DNA from: an uncultured Collinsella sp.
GTDB taxonomy: Bacteria; Actinomycetota; Coriobacteriia; Coriobacteriales; Coriobacteriaceae
NCBI GenBank assembly: GCA_902493125.1
Contig: CABUOF010000037.1
Coordinates: 1 to 20,934 of the forward strand
DNA length: 20,934 nt
Direction: 5' to 3'
Shown: positions 1 to 9,109 of the stretch, one piece after another
Layout: the number at the start of each line of letters is the position of its first letter
How positions within the stretch are numbered: position 1 is the first letter of the stretch
Made by a program: the position numbers and the translations under genes
Notes under the pieces: generated by a model
Seen by the model: only the letters and a program-made list of their open reading frames with translations
Database searches by the model: none
Told to the model about the DNA's origin: nothing

Positions 1-2897
1 TGGGGATACACGAGCTCAAACGCATCGGGCTTGGGGTCGGCAGGACCGGGGACGATTGTACTGGCCGAATCGTCGGCAGCATCTGCATCGGCATCGCCAC
101 GAACAAGCCTGCCCTCGGCATCCAGCGAAGCGTTGGCCTCAAACGCCTGCTCGCCAAAGGTAAAGCCCGCGAGCGAAATGAGCTCGTAGTCGCCCAGATG
201 GGAGTTGTCGAACACCAGGCGGTCGGCATCGAGCTGCGGCATATCCAGAGCGTCGGTCGGCAAAATACGGCGCAGCACATCGTAGGTCAGATCGGTCTCG
301 ACATCGAAGGTCGGCGCCGTCACCTTGCCGCGGCTCACGCCGGCATCCATCGCCAGAATGACCAGCTCACGCGCTCGCGTCATGGCGACATAGAGCAGAC
401 GAGCCCGCTCCTCGAGCGAAAGCTGCAGGTCGTCGTTACGCAGGCGAGCAAATGCCTCGGCGGGAGAACCCGTCGCACAGACGTCCTCCATGAGCTCCGG
501 CGGCAGCCACAGCGACGTGCCCTTGCCCTTAAACGCGTGCTCAAACTGCTTTTTGACGTCGTCACCCTTCACAAAGGTACCGTCGGCGAGCTTAACGCCG
601 CCGAAGCGTGCCGGCAGTGCCACGACCTGCGCTCCGCCCTCGACGCGACCCATCTGTGCCGCACCCGAGGACTTACGCACGCCAAAGCACTCGGCGACCG
701 CCACGACCGGATATTCCAGACCCTTGGAGGCATGCACCGTCATGATGCGCACCGCGCCGTCGCCTTCCTCGTTGAGGGCACCTGGGGCTTCCTTGCCCGC
801 CAAGAAGCGGTCGAAGGCCAGCGCGATGGAACGCGGCGAGTTGCCGAACTCGGCCTCCTCCTCGGCCACGGCGTCGAGTGCCTTGAGCACGTTGGCGGCA
901 ATGGCCTTGCCCTCGGGACCACGCTGTGCCAGACGTACAAACCAGCCGGAAGCGTTGACCACGTCGTGCGCGATGGCGGCGAACGAATCGCGGCCCACGC
1001 GACGAAGCGCATACCGCAGCACCTCGCGGGCGCGCGTCACGAGCGGCAAGTCTTGCAAACCCGGCACATCGGAATCGCTCATGATGCCCGCATCGATGTT
1101 GCGGCGCGACGTCTCGCCCGTCTGATCGTCGAGTTTGGTCGCCAGCGCCAGGAACTCCTGGGCGCCGAGTGCAAACATCGGCGAGGCGAGCAGCGGCATA
1201 AGGCCCTGCGCCGTATCGGCCGGATTGGCGAGCGCACAAACCAGGGCGCGCACCGTCTGCACCTCGGCTGCTTGGGCAAAGACCGAGCCGCCCGCGATGA
1301 CGCAGTCGAGCCCCTGGTCGCGGAAGGCCTGGGCGTAGACGTCGGCGTTGGTCATGCGGCCCAGCAGCAGCACCATGCCGCCCTGGGGCTGGCCGGCATC
1401 GGCAAGCGCGCGGAATCGCTCGGCGATCGCACGGGCCTTGGCCTGTGTGCGTTCCTGCGTACTGCCGCCGGCAACAAAGAGGGCCTGGCGACGCGAGGCG
1501 TCTGCCACCAGCGTGTCCTTGCGGCCGTCGCTCGCCTCAAGATCCAAAAAGCCCTGCATCAGGCCGCCGTCATCGCCGTCGAAGACGCGTGCCACGTAAC
1601 GCAGTACCTCGTCGTGGCTGCGGAAGTTGCGCACGAGTTTGACGAGTTCGCCGGCAGGGGCGTCGACCACGGCAGTCGCCTCGGGCGCGGCAGACGAGCC
1701 CACCTTGCGCTCCTGACGACGGAACACCTCGACCTCGGCGCCACGGAAGCGATAGATGGACTGCTGCGCATCGCCCACGGTGCACAGCGCGCGCTCCCCC
1801 GCACCCGTCAGGTAACGGATCAGATCGACCTGCATCTGGTCGGTATCCTGAAACTCATCGATCATGACCATCTTAAAGCGGCCCTCGTACGCAGCACGGA
1901 TGGCAGGGTAATCGCGCAGGGCCTCGTAAGCCATACGCAGCAGGTCGTTATTATCGAGGGCGGACTGGGCAGCCTTCAGCGCGCGATACTCGGCCTCCAC
2001 GGAACGGGCCAGGCCCACCAACGCATCGAGCGCCGGGCCACCACAGGCAAGCACGATATTGATAAACGCATCGGCGGCCTCGGCCTTGAGCAGCTCGACC
2101 TGCTCCTTGGGGAACGCCTTGCTCGCGCGCGGCATGGTGCACGACATCATGAGTCGCGCCGCATCGACCATGGTCTTGTCGCTCGCCTCGAACGCGTCGA
2201 TGGCATCGAGCGCCGCCTGCGCCTTCTCGGTCGAGGACTTGCTTGCGCCCAGCGCCGCGCGATAGGCATCGGCGAGCGCCGAGGTATCGGCCTGGCCGCG
2301 CGCCACGCGCACGTCGTCCATACCGCCCGGCAACTGGCTCGACAGCTCCAGCAGGTCGCGCACCAGGCCCTTGATGGTCGTGCCGGTGCCAAAGGAACCG
2401 CCCTCGCCCGCCATGGGATACCAGGCATAGAGGGCCTTGAGCGATGCCGCGAGCTCGGGGGCGGCATCGGGTGCCGTCGCGCGACCCAGCACATGCTCAA
2501 CAGCCTGGTCCATGAGCTCGTCGGTATCGGTGAGCACCGTGAACTCGGGGTCGATGCCCAGCTCCAGCGCGTGCGCGCGCAGGATACGCGAGCACATGCC
2601 GTGAATAGTCGAAATCCACGCGTCGTCGACGGTCAGTGCTTCCTCGTCCATGCCCTCGTCGATAAGCGCACGGCGCACGCGGTCGCGAATCTCGGCCGCT
2701 GCATCTTTGGTAAAGGTAATGGCGAGCACCTGGTCCAGATGCTCAACGAACGGACCGGATTCGGGCGAGAGTGCATAGACGATGCGGCGCGTGAGGGTAA
2801 AGGTCTTACCCGAACCGGCGCCCGCCGAGACAAACAGCGGGCGGTCGAGCGTTTTGACAATCTGCAGCTGTTGCGGCATCAAAGTCGAAAGATCCAT
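1..2897 (-). CDS. addA: ATP-dependent helicase/nuclease subunit A (AddA), C-terminus beyond window
   Basis: This is the UvrD/Rep-family motor subunit of the AddAB helicase-nuclease, which processes double-strand DNA ends for RecA-dependent repair. Reading the minus strand from ATG at 2897 gives 965 codons without a stop to the left edge; family members are about 1,150-1,250 residues, so the C-terminal nuclease domain is mostly off-window. Visible helicase motifs in order: Walker A GAGSGKT at residues 26-32, DEFQDT at 347-352, GDAQQSIYRFRG shortly after, TVHASKGLEYP, and YVAMTRARE starting near 836. The start is only 3 bp downstream of the addB stop, so the two genes are almost certainly one operon and translationally coupled. 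The opposite strand carries a very long open frame here, rejected as an artefact of GC-rich codon use. Function is secure from the motifs and from the neighbouring AddB-like gene. Confidence 0.95.
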   Translation of the reverse strand, partial: MDLSTLMPQQLQIVKTLDRPLFVSAGAGSGKTFTLTRRIVYALSPESGPFVEHLDQVLAITFTKDAAAEIRDRVRRALIDEGMDEEALTVDDAWISTIHGMCSRILRAHALELGIDPEFTVLTDTDELMDQAVEHVLGRATAPDAAPELAASLKALYAWYPMAGEGGSFGTGTTIKGLVRDLLELSSQLPGGMDDVRVARGQADTSALADAYRAALGASKSSTEKAQAALDAIDAFEASDKTMVDAARLMMSCTMPRASKAFPKEQVELLKAEAADAFINIVLACGGPALDALVGLARSVEAEYRALKAAQSALDNNDLLRMAYEALRDYPAIRAAYEGRFKMVMIDEFQDTDQMQVDLIRYLTGAGERALCTVGDAQQSIYRFRGAEVEVFRRQERKVGSSAAPEATAVVDAPAGELVKLVRNFRSHDEVLRYVARVFDGDDGGLMQGFLDLEASDGRKDTLVADASRRQALFVAGGSTQERTQAKARAIAERFRALADAGQPQGGMVLLLGRMTNADVYAQAFRDQGLDCVIAGGSVFAQAAEVQTVRALVCALANPADTAQGLMPLLASPMFALGAQEFLALATKLDDQTGETSRRNIDAGIMSDSDVPGLQDLPLVTRAREVLRYALRRVGRDSFAAIAHDVVNASGWFVRLAQRGPEGKAIAANVLKALDAVAEEEAEFGNSPRSIALAFDRFLAGKEAPGALNEEGDGAVRIMTVHASKGLEYPVVAVAECFGVRKSSGAAQMGRVEGGAQVVALPARFGGVKLADGTFVKGDDVKKQFEHAFKGKGTSLWLPPELMEDVCATGSPAEAFARLRNDDLQLSLEERARLLYVAMTRARELVILAMDAGVSRGKVTAPTFDVETDLTYDVLRRILPTDALDMPQLDADRLVFDNSHLGDYELISLAGFTFGEQAFEANASLDAEGRLVRGDADADAADDSASTIVPGPADPKPDAFELVYP

Positions 2898-2900
2898 GGT

Positions 2901-5900
2901 CTACACGTCCCTCCTTACAAACGTTCCTTCGTGGTTATACGAGCAGCGCGCATGCGCGGCCTGCGCCGACGTCGGATCGACAGCGGCGACGTCGCCCGCC
3001 TCGAGCTCGCGCAGGCGCTCGGCAATGCCAGTCTCCACGCGGTCGAGCAGGGCGTCGAAGTCCATGTTGCCGCCCTCGCCGGGGAAACCTTTCTTAAGAC
3101 CCGGGATGCGACCGTCACCACGCTCTTCCTCGAGCAACTCGGCACTCGCCGCGCCGCGCAGCGCGGGCTTGCCGCCCTTGGTCGAGAAATAGAGCGCAGC
3201 ACGGGTATCTAGGCCCAGCGCCCGACGCATGGCCTGCGCGTAGATGAGTGTCTGGGTATGGGGCGGCAGCCAGCGCGGGTCGTCGATGGGCGCCGTGCCC
3301 GATTCCTCGTCGCGCACCGTAGGGTCGGCGAGCTTAAACTCCTCAACGCCCGTGCGATGCTTGTAGTCGATCACCACGGCACGATTCTCGGCGTCCACGT
3401 CCACGCGGTCGATGCGCCCGCCGAGCGGCCAACCGGCATACTCGACCTTAAGCTCATTAAAGGCGAACTCAAGGTAGCGCGGGGCAAAGGGGGCAAGCGC
3501 CTCGGACTCGTAGGCGAGCACACCTTCCAGCTGGGGCAAAATCTCGGCCACCTGGCGCTCCTCCACTGGAGAGAGCGGCACCAGCGGGCCCTCGGTACCG
3601 CGCTTGCCGGCGTGCTCGGCCAACGTCTCGTCAAAGACCTCGTGCAGCAGCTCCTGTGCACGCGGCAGATTCTCGGGCGTCACGCGCTCCATGCCTTCTT
3701 GGGGCAGACGGGCATGCAGATGCTCCAGCACGTCGTGGACAAAGTTGCCCTTCTCCATGTTGCCAAAGCCAGCGTCGATCGACTGGGGCTTGACGCGATA
3801 CGAGACGAACCAGCATAGCGGACAGGTCGAATAGGCCTCGATCTGCGAGGCAGACGTCAAGCGCGGCACCAGCGGCGCATCCTCGCCCTCGCCATCGCGA
3901 CGGCGCAGGACCAAATACGGCACGGCCTCGGCACTCATATGCTGAGGGGCTTCACAGGTCACGCGCTCGCGCTTGAGGCCTTCACCTGCCGCGGGATCAA
4001 AGTCGGCGATGATATCGCCCTCGCCCACGCACGTGGGCTTGGCAGCGCCAGCGGCCTCGGCATGTGCCCGCAGCTCGGTCCATACGGCTGCCGGGTAGCA
4101 CTCGCGCGCCTGGCGATCGTGCGTCACGCGGGCGAGCGCGACCGGACCGCTCGCCGCCTGCATCGCACGGCCAAAGCGCACGCGCAGCAGGGCGGCGGGC
4201 TCCAAAGACACGCCGTTGCGGCGCAGCTCGGCCGTCAACGTGGCAAGCGGGCCCTCTTCGTGCGAAAGCGGGTAGCTGTCCAGGTCGACATCGGCAAACA
4301 GCACGGCATCGTAGCTGCCAGGGCGCAGAACCGACGCATCGGCAAGCGACACGAAGCGCACTTGTGCCCGTGGCGTGCGATCGACCTCGTAGGTCTCGTA
4401 ATCGTAAGCGGTACTGCGCTTGTCCACCTTGGTTCGAACGCCGTCGAGAACCGGCACGGTCGCGGCCTGCGACACGTCGAGTGCGCGAGCATCGTTCATA
4501 AGGATGTCGATGGCATGGCGCAGCAAAGCCGTCTCTGCCTGGCGACGGGCCTGGCCGTCAAGGCCGCCTAGAGCGCGATCGGGCAGCGCCTCGGCAACGG
4601 CGAGCATGGCCTTGAGCGCCGTCACGGGTTTGTCGCGCCACAGCGCCTGGAACACGTCCGAGACCACACACGGCACGTTCTTAAACCAGTTTTCGTCGCT
4701 CGCCGCCTTGCGCGCGCCCCTCACCTGACCCTGGACGCTCTGCAGCAGGCTCTTAACGCCCGCAGTGGTCTTGTTGCGAGACAGGCGTATGTTCTTGTCG
4801 AAGCCGCGGGCGCTCGCGGCGTCGGCACCCGAAAGCGGACTGTAGATCCAGTCGGTAAGCTCCGGCGCGGGCCACCACTCGGTCTTTGACGCCATGCCCT
4901 CATCGGCAGCCTTCATGCGCTCGATCAGGTTGGCGAGCGCCGTAAACTGCCTGCCCGCGATGGACTGGGAAAACGCCGTGAACTCAGTCATCTCGGCCGC
5001 AATGTGACGCGCCGCCAGACGAGAGGCGAGCTCACCGAACAGCTGGGATGCCCGGGCAGAAACAACGAGCACGCGCACGGGGTCGGCAGGCGTCGCGGCG
5101 CCGTCGATCTCGGAACCCTGGCACGCTTTTACCAGATCATCAATTGCGTCCGCATAAGCATGAGCACGGGCATGGGGGCCAGCGACCTCAATAAAGGCAG
5201 GCCGAGCGGCGGTCCCGCAAGCGACATCAGACGCGACGGCGTTCTTCCCCAGCGGCGCGATCTCAAACAACACATCGCGGGCATCAAATGCCGTGGCAAG
5301 CTCCTCGCGCATCGCCGCCTGCTCGCGGGCAAGCAGCACGACGACCTCTCCCCCATTGTTCGCCACGGCAGACAGCAGCTCGAGCAGACCGTGCGTAAAA
5401 GACGTGATACCGCGCACGCATACGGCGCGAGTGCACGTCGGCAGGCTATCGGCCAGGGCACCGGCCATAATATCAGCTGCCTCGCAGGGCTCGACCATAT
5501 CTCGACGGTCCAAGCCGCTCGCATAGGCGCTCAACAGCTCGAACACGCGGGCCTCAGCGTCGCTTTTGGGCTCGGGCTGAGCGGCGGCATCGCGACAGCG
5601 TTCGTCGCCCGTCCCCGCCACGCCAGGCAACACATCGCGGGCCATACGCGAAAGCATGCGTACCGTGCCTTGGCTGCGCGAGAGCGGCTGCAGAGCAGCG
5701 TCGTCGCGGCGGTCGATCATGTCCGAGAACAGCATCTGGCGCTGCAGGTTGTCGACGAAACCGCGCCCGTCGCCCAAAAGCTCCCAAAGCGAGCGAAGCC
5801 ACGATGTAGACGTCTTGTAGTCAATACCCAGCGAAATCCCGGCTTCCGCCGCATCATGACGGCACAGGTCGAGCTCGGCAAACGTAGGTGCCAGCAGCAC

Positions 5901-5996
5901 GGCACGTCCGTGGCGGTCAACAAGGTCGGCAAGCAGCGCCGACTCGGCATCGCTCAAATCCGTGCCGGCATTGGTGGTATAGATTCGAACAGGCAT
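2901..5996 (-). CDS. addB: PD-(D/E)XK nuclease, AddB-like helicase-nuclease subunit
   Basis: Partner of AddA: the scaffold, Chi-recognition and nuclease subunit of AddAB. The protein has 1,031 residues, slightly shorter than Bacillus AddB (about 1,160). The C-terminal third has the RecB-type nuclease signature: GNFVHDVLEHLH, then GGRIDRVD, then VVIDYKHRTG, which carries the catalytic D-x-K. The N-terminal region has no Walker A P-loop; where Bacillus AddB has one, this protein reads RAVLLAPTFAELDL, so ATP hydrolysis is probably left to AddA. The Fe-S cluster of AddB uses one Cys before and three after the nuclease motifs. Here I see C725 (with C728) before but only C1018 after, so the cluster looks incomplete. 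An A/G-rich RBS (GGAGGACC) precedes ATG 5996. The gene order addB-addA is usual for this system. Function is well supported; biochemical details are inferred. Confidence 0.9.
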   Translation of the reverse strand: MPVRIYTTNAGTDLSDAESALLADLVDRHGRAVLLAPTFAELDLCRHDAAEAGISLGIDYKTSTSWLRSLWELLGDGRGFVDNLQRQMLFSDMIDRRDDAALQPLSRSQGTVRMLSRMARDVLPGVAGTGDERCRDAAAQPEPKSDAEARVFELLSAYASGLDRRDMVEPCEAADIMAGALADSLPTCTRAVCVRGITSFTHGLLELLSAVANNGGEVVVLLAREQAAMREELATAFDARDVLFEIAPLGKNAVASDVACGTAARPAFIEVAGPHARAHAYADAIDDLVKACQGSEIDGAATPADPVRVLVVSARASQLFGELASRLAARHIAAEMTEFTAFSQSIAGRQFTALANLIERMKAADEGMASKTEWWPAPELTDWIYSPLSGADAASARGFDKNIRLSRNKTTAGVKSLLQSVQGQVRGARKAASDENWFKNVPCVVSDVFQALWRDKPVTALKAMLAVAEALPDRALGGLDGQARRQAETALLRHAIDILMNDARALDVSQAATVPVLDGVRTKVDKRSTAYDYETYEVDRTPRAQVRFVSLADASVLRPGSYDAVLFADVDLDSYPLSHEEGPLATLTAELRRNGVSLEPAALLRVRFGRAMQAASGPVALARVTHDRQARECYPAAVWTELRAHAEAAGAAKPTCVGEGDIIADFDPAAGEGLKRERVTCEAPQHMSAEAVPYLVLRRRDGEGEDAPLVPRLTSASQIEAYSTCPLCWFVSYRVKPQSIDAGFGNMEKGNFVHDVLEHLHARLPQEGMERVTPENLPRAQELLHEVFDETLAEHAGKRGTEGPLVPLSPVEERQVAEILPQLEGVLAYESEALAPFAPRYLEFAFNELKVEYAGWPLGGRIDRVDVDAENRAVVIDYKHRTGVEEFKLADPTVRDEESGTAPIDDPRWLPPHTQTLIYAQAMRRALGLDTRAALYFSTKGGKPALRGAASAELLEEERGDGRIPGLKKGFPGEGGNMDFDALLDRVETGIAERLRELEAGDVAAVDPTSAQAAHARCSYNHEGTFVRRDV

Positions 5997-6020
5997 GGTC
6001 CTCCGCTCAAACTGTTCGCA

Positions 6021-6050
6021 ATAATCAATGCATCCATCCTACCCGCCCAA
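6021..6050 (-). promoter_or_regulatory. Candidate addB promoter
   Basis: On the minus strand there is TTGGGC (6045-6050) as -35, an 18-bp spacer, and GATTAT (6021-6026) as -10, each matching 4 of 6 consensus bases. Transcription would begin about 18 nt before the addB RBS and start codon. The match is modest and read by eye only. Confidence 0.35.
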
Positions 6051-6130
6051 GCGGACACATTGCCACCGCAGCTCCATCTTTTGGTACAAAGCAACCTGAC
6101 CCCAACGCACCAGCCGATTGCGGGCATATA

Positions 6131-6156
6131 AAAACCGCCCCCGGGAGAGCGGTTTT
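6131..6156 (-). terminator. Rho-independent terminator of the YerC-like gene
   Basis: An 8-bp perfect stem AAAACCGC / GCGGTTTT with a 10-nt loop lies 24 bp downstream of the minus-strand stop at 6180. On the minus strand the stem ends in TTTTTATA, a short U-tract. It separates the regulator gene from the addB-addA operon, which therefore needs its own promoter. Confidence 0.7.
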
Positions 6157-6179
6157 GTACAATTCGTTTTTTGCGCGGC

Positions 6180-6479
6180 CTACTCGCCATCCTCCAGTTT
6201 AATGAGGATCTTGCGGTAGCCACCGTACTCGCCGTTGAGCGCCTTGGACACACGGCTCACCGTGGTGGACGAAGCGCCGGTACGGGCCTGAACCTCAACA
6301 TAAGGCTCGCCCTCGTCCAAATAGCGCGCAACCTGCAAACGCTGAGAAAGGTCGCAAATCTCGCGCGGCGTGCAGATATCGGTCAAAAACGCCTGGATAT
6401 CCTTCTCGTCGTCCAAAAGGCTAAATGCGTGGACCAGCTGCTTGACATCAGGCTTGTCAAACATGTTCTCGATATTCAT
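6180..6479 (-). CDS. YerC/YecD family TrpR-related protein
   Basis: A 99-residue protein of the YerC/YecD group, small helix-turn-helix proteins related to the Trp repressor. Family hallmarks visible: DIQAFLTDICTPREICDLSQR (residues about 27-47), QVARYLDEG, then the recognition-helix region TGASSTTVSRVSKALNGEYGGY near residues 67-88. These proteins are DNA-binding in architecture, but their target is not established in most species, and nothing here shows a Trp operon nearby. Start ATG 6479 gives the usual length for the family. A terminator follows at 6131-6156 and a candidate promoter lies at 6585-6593, so the gene looks monocistronic. Family assignment is firm; regulatory role is unknown. 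Confidence 0.88.
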   Translation of the reverse strand: MNIENMFDKPDVKQLVHAFSLLDDEKDIQAFLTDICTPREICDLSQRLQVARYLDEGEPYVEVQARTGASSTTVSRVSKALNGEYGGYRKILIKLEDGE

Positions 6480-6803
6480 CGATCACCGCCAAACCCGCCA
6501 AAAGGCATCGAAGTTGATACTGACATCGGGCATCGTTCGCCCGTTCTATGCAATAGGGCAACGCCTGTGGCTTTTGCCCGTAGCAGTGTAGCACACCACC
6601 AAACTAAAGCGACAAGACTCTCTGCCAGCGGCGCGTTTTTCAGGACGAACGCCGTTTAGAAACCATATGCGCACGTAAGCTCCACGAATATTTGAGACAA
6701 TGGGCGCCCAAACACCGCGGCGCGCCCGCGCAACCATCCAGGTCGCCGCCGCAAGCCGCTTCACGCGACGCCAGCAACCCCGGCGCAAGAAAGGATTCAC
6801 GCC
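6480..6803. other. Divergent intergenic region
   Basis: This 324-bp gap separates the divergent YerC-like and PF04020 genes. Open frames here have no homologous character and lack good RBSs. It holds a candidate minus-strand promoter (6585-6593) and a small hairpin in the predicted YerC leader (GGGCAA 6556-6561 with TTGCCC 6574-6579). No convincing plus-strand promoter was found; an AT-rich stretch around 6685-6700 is the likeliest place. Confidence 0.5.
6585..6593 (-). promoter_or_regulatory. Candidate extended -10 promoter of the YerC-like gene
   Basis: The minus strand reads TGCTACACT, an extended -10 (TGn plus TACACT) about 106 bp upstream of the start codon at 6479. No good -35 at 17 bp is visible; TTGTCG at 19 bp is the nearest candidate. 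Confidence 0.35.
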
Positions 6804-7169
6804 ATGCGCTTTATGCTTAACTGGCTCTTCACCTCGATCGCCATCGCGATTGCCACGTTCCTCGTTCCCGGCATCCAGCCCTTCGGTTTTGCCGAGGCCT
6901 GGGTCTGTTTCGCCTTCGTGGGACTGTTCCTGAACATCGTCGATTCGTTTGTCAAGCCGTTCCTGACGGTCATCTCGCTGCCGCTCACGATCATTACGCT
7001 GGGCATTTTCCAGCTTGTCGTCAACAGCTTTATGCTCGAGCTCGCGAGTTACCTGTCGGTCAACCTGCTGGGCGTCGGCATCTCCATCGCAAGCTTTGGC
7101 TCGGCCTTTATGGGCAGCATCCTGGTGTCCATCATGCGCAGCATCCTCGACAGCATCGCCGAGGACTAA
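6804..7169 (+). CDS. PF04020 (phage holin 4_2 superfamily) small membrane protein
   Basis: A 121-residue, very hydrophobic protein with about four membrane segments (roughly residues 3-24, 30-50, 57-80 and 88-112). The motif FLNIVDSFVKPFLTVISLPLTI followed by TLGIFQLVVNSFML is characteristic of the PF04020 family (YvlD-like), which is named after a holin but is encoded in ordinary chromosomes and has no proven lytic role. RBS AAGGA (6791-6795) lies 8 nt before ATG. There are no phage genes nearby, so I would not call it a prophage remnant. A strong terminator follows at 7209-7240. Function in the cell is unknown; membrane location is clear from composition. Confidence 0.85.
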   Translation: MRFMLNWLFTSIAIAIATFLVPGIQPFGFAEAWVCFAFVGLFLNIVDSFVKPFLTVISLPLTIITLGIFQLVVNSFMLELASYLSVNLLGVGISIASFGSAFMGSILVSIMRSILDSIAED

Positions 7170-7208
7170 AACGGCCTTCCGACCGCGCCCGTCTCAACAA
7201 CCCAAAAC

Positions 7209-7240
7209 GAAGGCCGCCCATCGTAAAATGGGCGGCCTTC
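7209..7240. terminator. Bidirectional rho-independent terminator
   Basis: GAAGGCCGCCCA (7209-7220) and TGGGCGGCCTTC (7229-7240) form a 12-bp perfect stem, extended by one T-A pair, with a 6-nt loop. It is followed by TTATTTG on the plus strand and GTTTTGGG on the minus strand. It sits between convergent genes (PF04020 protein ending 7169, Rrf2 regulator ending 7308) and probably serves both. Confidence 0.85.
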
Positions 7241-7307
7241 TTATTTGTCAAACCTCAGAGGACGAGAGAATCTACCATTTCTGCCCGTCCCCAAATGCAG
7301 GTGTGGG

Positions 7308-7736
7308 TTAGATGACGTAGTCGTAGCCATGGTTCGGAGCGACAAGTTGATCGAGCGTCACGCCGTCGAGGTAGTCGTTGATGAGCTTGTCCAGGTTCTT
7401 CCACACGTCGAGCGTGGGGCACTCATCCGAACGCGAGCAGCCCTTGCAGTCGCCATCCAGACAGGCGACCGGCGCCAGACTGCCCTCGGTCAGGCGCAAG
7501 ATCTCGCCCACCGTATACTGCTCAGGCGGGCGCGTGAGCACGTAGCCGCCGCCCTTGCCACGCATACCCGAAAGCATGTTGGCGCGCACAAGCGTAGCCA
7601 AGATGTTCTCCAGATATTTCTCGGAAATCCCCTGGCGCGCCGCGATCTCTTTGAGCGGGATGCGACCGGCCGCCTGGTGCTCGGCCAGGTCGACCATAAC
7701 GCGCAGGGCATATCTGCCCTTAGTAGAAACCAACAT
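7308..7736 (-). CDS. Rrf2 family transcriptional regulator with cysteine cluster
   Basis: A 142-residue winged-helix regulator of the Rrf2 family (IscR, CymR, NsrR). Family features: N-terminal MLVSTKGRYALRVMVDLAEH, the recognition-helix region ISEKYLENILATLVRANML, and the wing GMRGKGGGYVLTRPP, all in their usual positions. The loop after the dimerisation helix carries C92, C97, C100 and C106; IscR uses three Cys in this loop to hold a [2Fe-2S] cluster, so this protein may sense Fe-S status or redox, whereas CymR lacks the cluster. It is divergent from cysK with a 253-bp shared region, the typical arrangement for control of cysteine metabolism or Fe-S biogenesis. No iscS or iscU follows. The family is certain; the ligand and target are inferred from position and cysteines. 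Confidence 0.92.
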   Translation of the reverse strand: MLVSTKGRYALRVMVDLAEHQAAGRIPLKEIAARQGISEKYLENILATLVRANMLSGMRGKGGGYVLTRPPEQYTVGEILRLTEGSLAPVACLDGDCKGCSRSDECPTLDVWKNLDKLINDYLDGVTLDQLVAPNHGYDYVI

Positions 7737-7767
7737 GTATAGTGCTGCCTTTCGGTCATTTAGTCCG

Positions 7768-7800
7768 TAGAAATTCTAGCCGAAAAATTGGTTTTGAAAA
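7768..7800 (-). promoter_or_regulatory. Candidate Rrf2-gene promoter with overlapping palindrome
   Basis: On the minus strand, TTTTCA (7795-7800), a 16-bp spacer and TAGAAT (7773-7778) fit a sigma-70-type promoter 37 bp before the start codon. The -10 lies inside TAGAAATTCTA (7768-7778), a palindrome apart from its central base, which is a plausible autoregulatory operator. Functional assignment is speculative. Confidence 0.4.
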
Positions 7801-7853
7801 TACCCGTTCCGGTCAAGATGGTTAATCGACTCGTAATAATCTTCTATTTCCTA

Positions 7854-7882
7854 TTGCGTTACTAGGCTTTACTGTCTACTAT
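7854..7882 (+). promoter_or_regulatory. Candidate cysK promoter
   Basis: TTGCGT (7854-7859), a 17-bp spacer, and TACTAT (7877-7882) match the sigma-70 consensus at 4 and 5 of 6 positions. The predicted start at about 7889 leaves a leader of about 100 nt before ATG 7990, containing the hairpin at 7890-7933. Confidence 0.6.
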
Positions 7883-7889
7883 GCTTGCC

Positions 7890-7933
7890 AACAGCAAAAC
7901 GAACAACCCATAAGGTTTATGGGTTTCGCTGTT
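7890..7933 (+). promoter_or_regulatory. Leader hairpin/palindrome upstream of cysK
   Basis: A perfect 9-bp inverted repeat, AACCCATAA (7905-7913) and TTATGGGTT (7917-7925), is enclosed by a second pair, AACAGC (7890-7895) and GCTGTT (7928-7933). It begins at the predicted cysK transcription start. No U-tract follows, so it is not a terminator; no T-box or SAM-riboswitch sequence is recognisable. It could be an operator for the divergent Rrf2 regulator or a leader RNA structure. Confidence 0.5.
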
Positions 7934-7989
7934 ACGCACACCGTAAAACCACACGGTATCCAGTCATTTGAACACTTTGGAGGTTCACC

Positions 7990-8928
<939 letters not shown>

Positions 8929-9028
8929 GGGCCTGTCGCCCATAGGTTGAGCCCACGGACGAGCCGGTCTCCTCTCTCCCGGCAGCCTGAGCCCATCCAA
9001 TCAGGGTGTCCCACGAGACGTCCGAACT

Positions 9029-9037
9029 TGCTACAAT
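9029..9037 (+). promoter_or_regulatory. Candidate extended -10 promoter for mnmA
   Basis: TGCTACAAT is an extended -10 element (TGn plus TACAAT, 5 of 6 bases). No good -35 is visible, as expected for extended -10 promoters. The predicted start near 9044 falls inside the left arm of the terminator at 9042-9080. Confidence 0.5.
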
Positions 9038-9041
9038 GTCT

Positions 9042-9080
9042 GCGGCGCGGAACCAGCCTCCCGCGCCGCTTTTCTTTTTT
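9042..9080 (+). terminator. Rho-independent terminator between cysK and mnmA
   Basis: GCGGCGCGG (9042-9050) pairs perfectly with CCGCGCCGC (9061-9069) around a 10-nt loop, followed by TTTTCTTTTTT. It lies 113 bp after the cysK stop and 30 bp before mnmA. It most likely ends cysK transcripts; a transcript starting at about 9044 would lack the outermost bases of the stem. Confidence 0.8.
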
Positions 9081-9109
9081 GGCCACATGCCACCAAGGAG
9101 AACCTCCCC

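Noticed and set aside
198..3212. 1,004-residue open frame on the plus strand opposite addA
   Set aside because: It runs antisense to a gene with clear helicase motifs, has His/Arg/Gly-rich low-complexity translation, and no RBS. It is an artefact of GC-rich third positions.
6804..7169. Prophage holin
   Set aside because: The family name contains holin, but no endolysin, capsid or integrase genes are near; PF04020 proteins are common chromosomal genes.
7883..7989. T-box or SAM riboswitch upstream of cysK
   Set aside because: The leader has a palindrome, but I could not find the T-box sequence, an S-box pattern, or a terminator with a U-tract.
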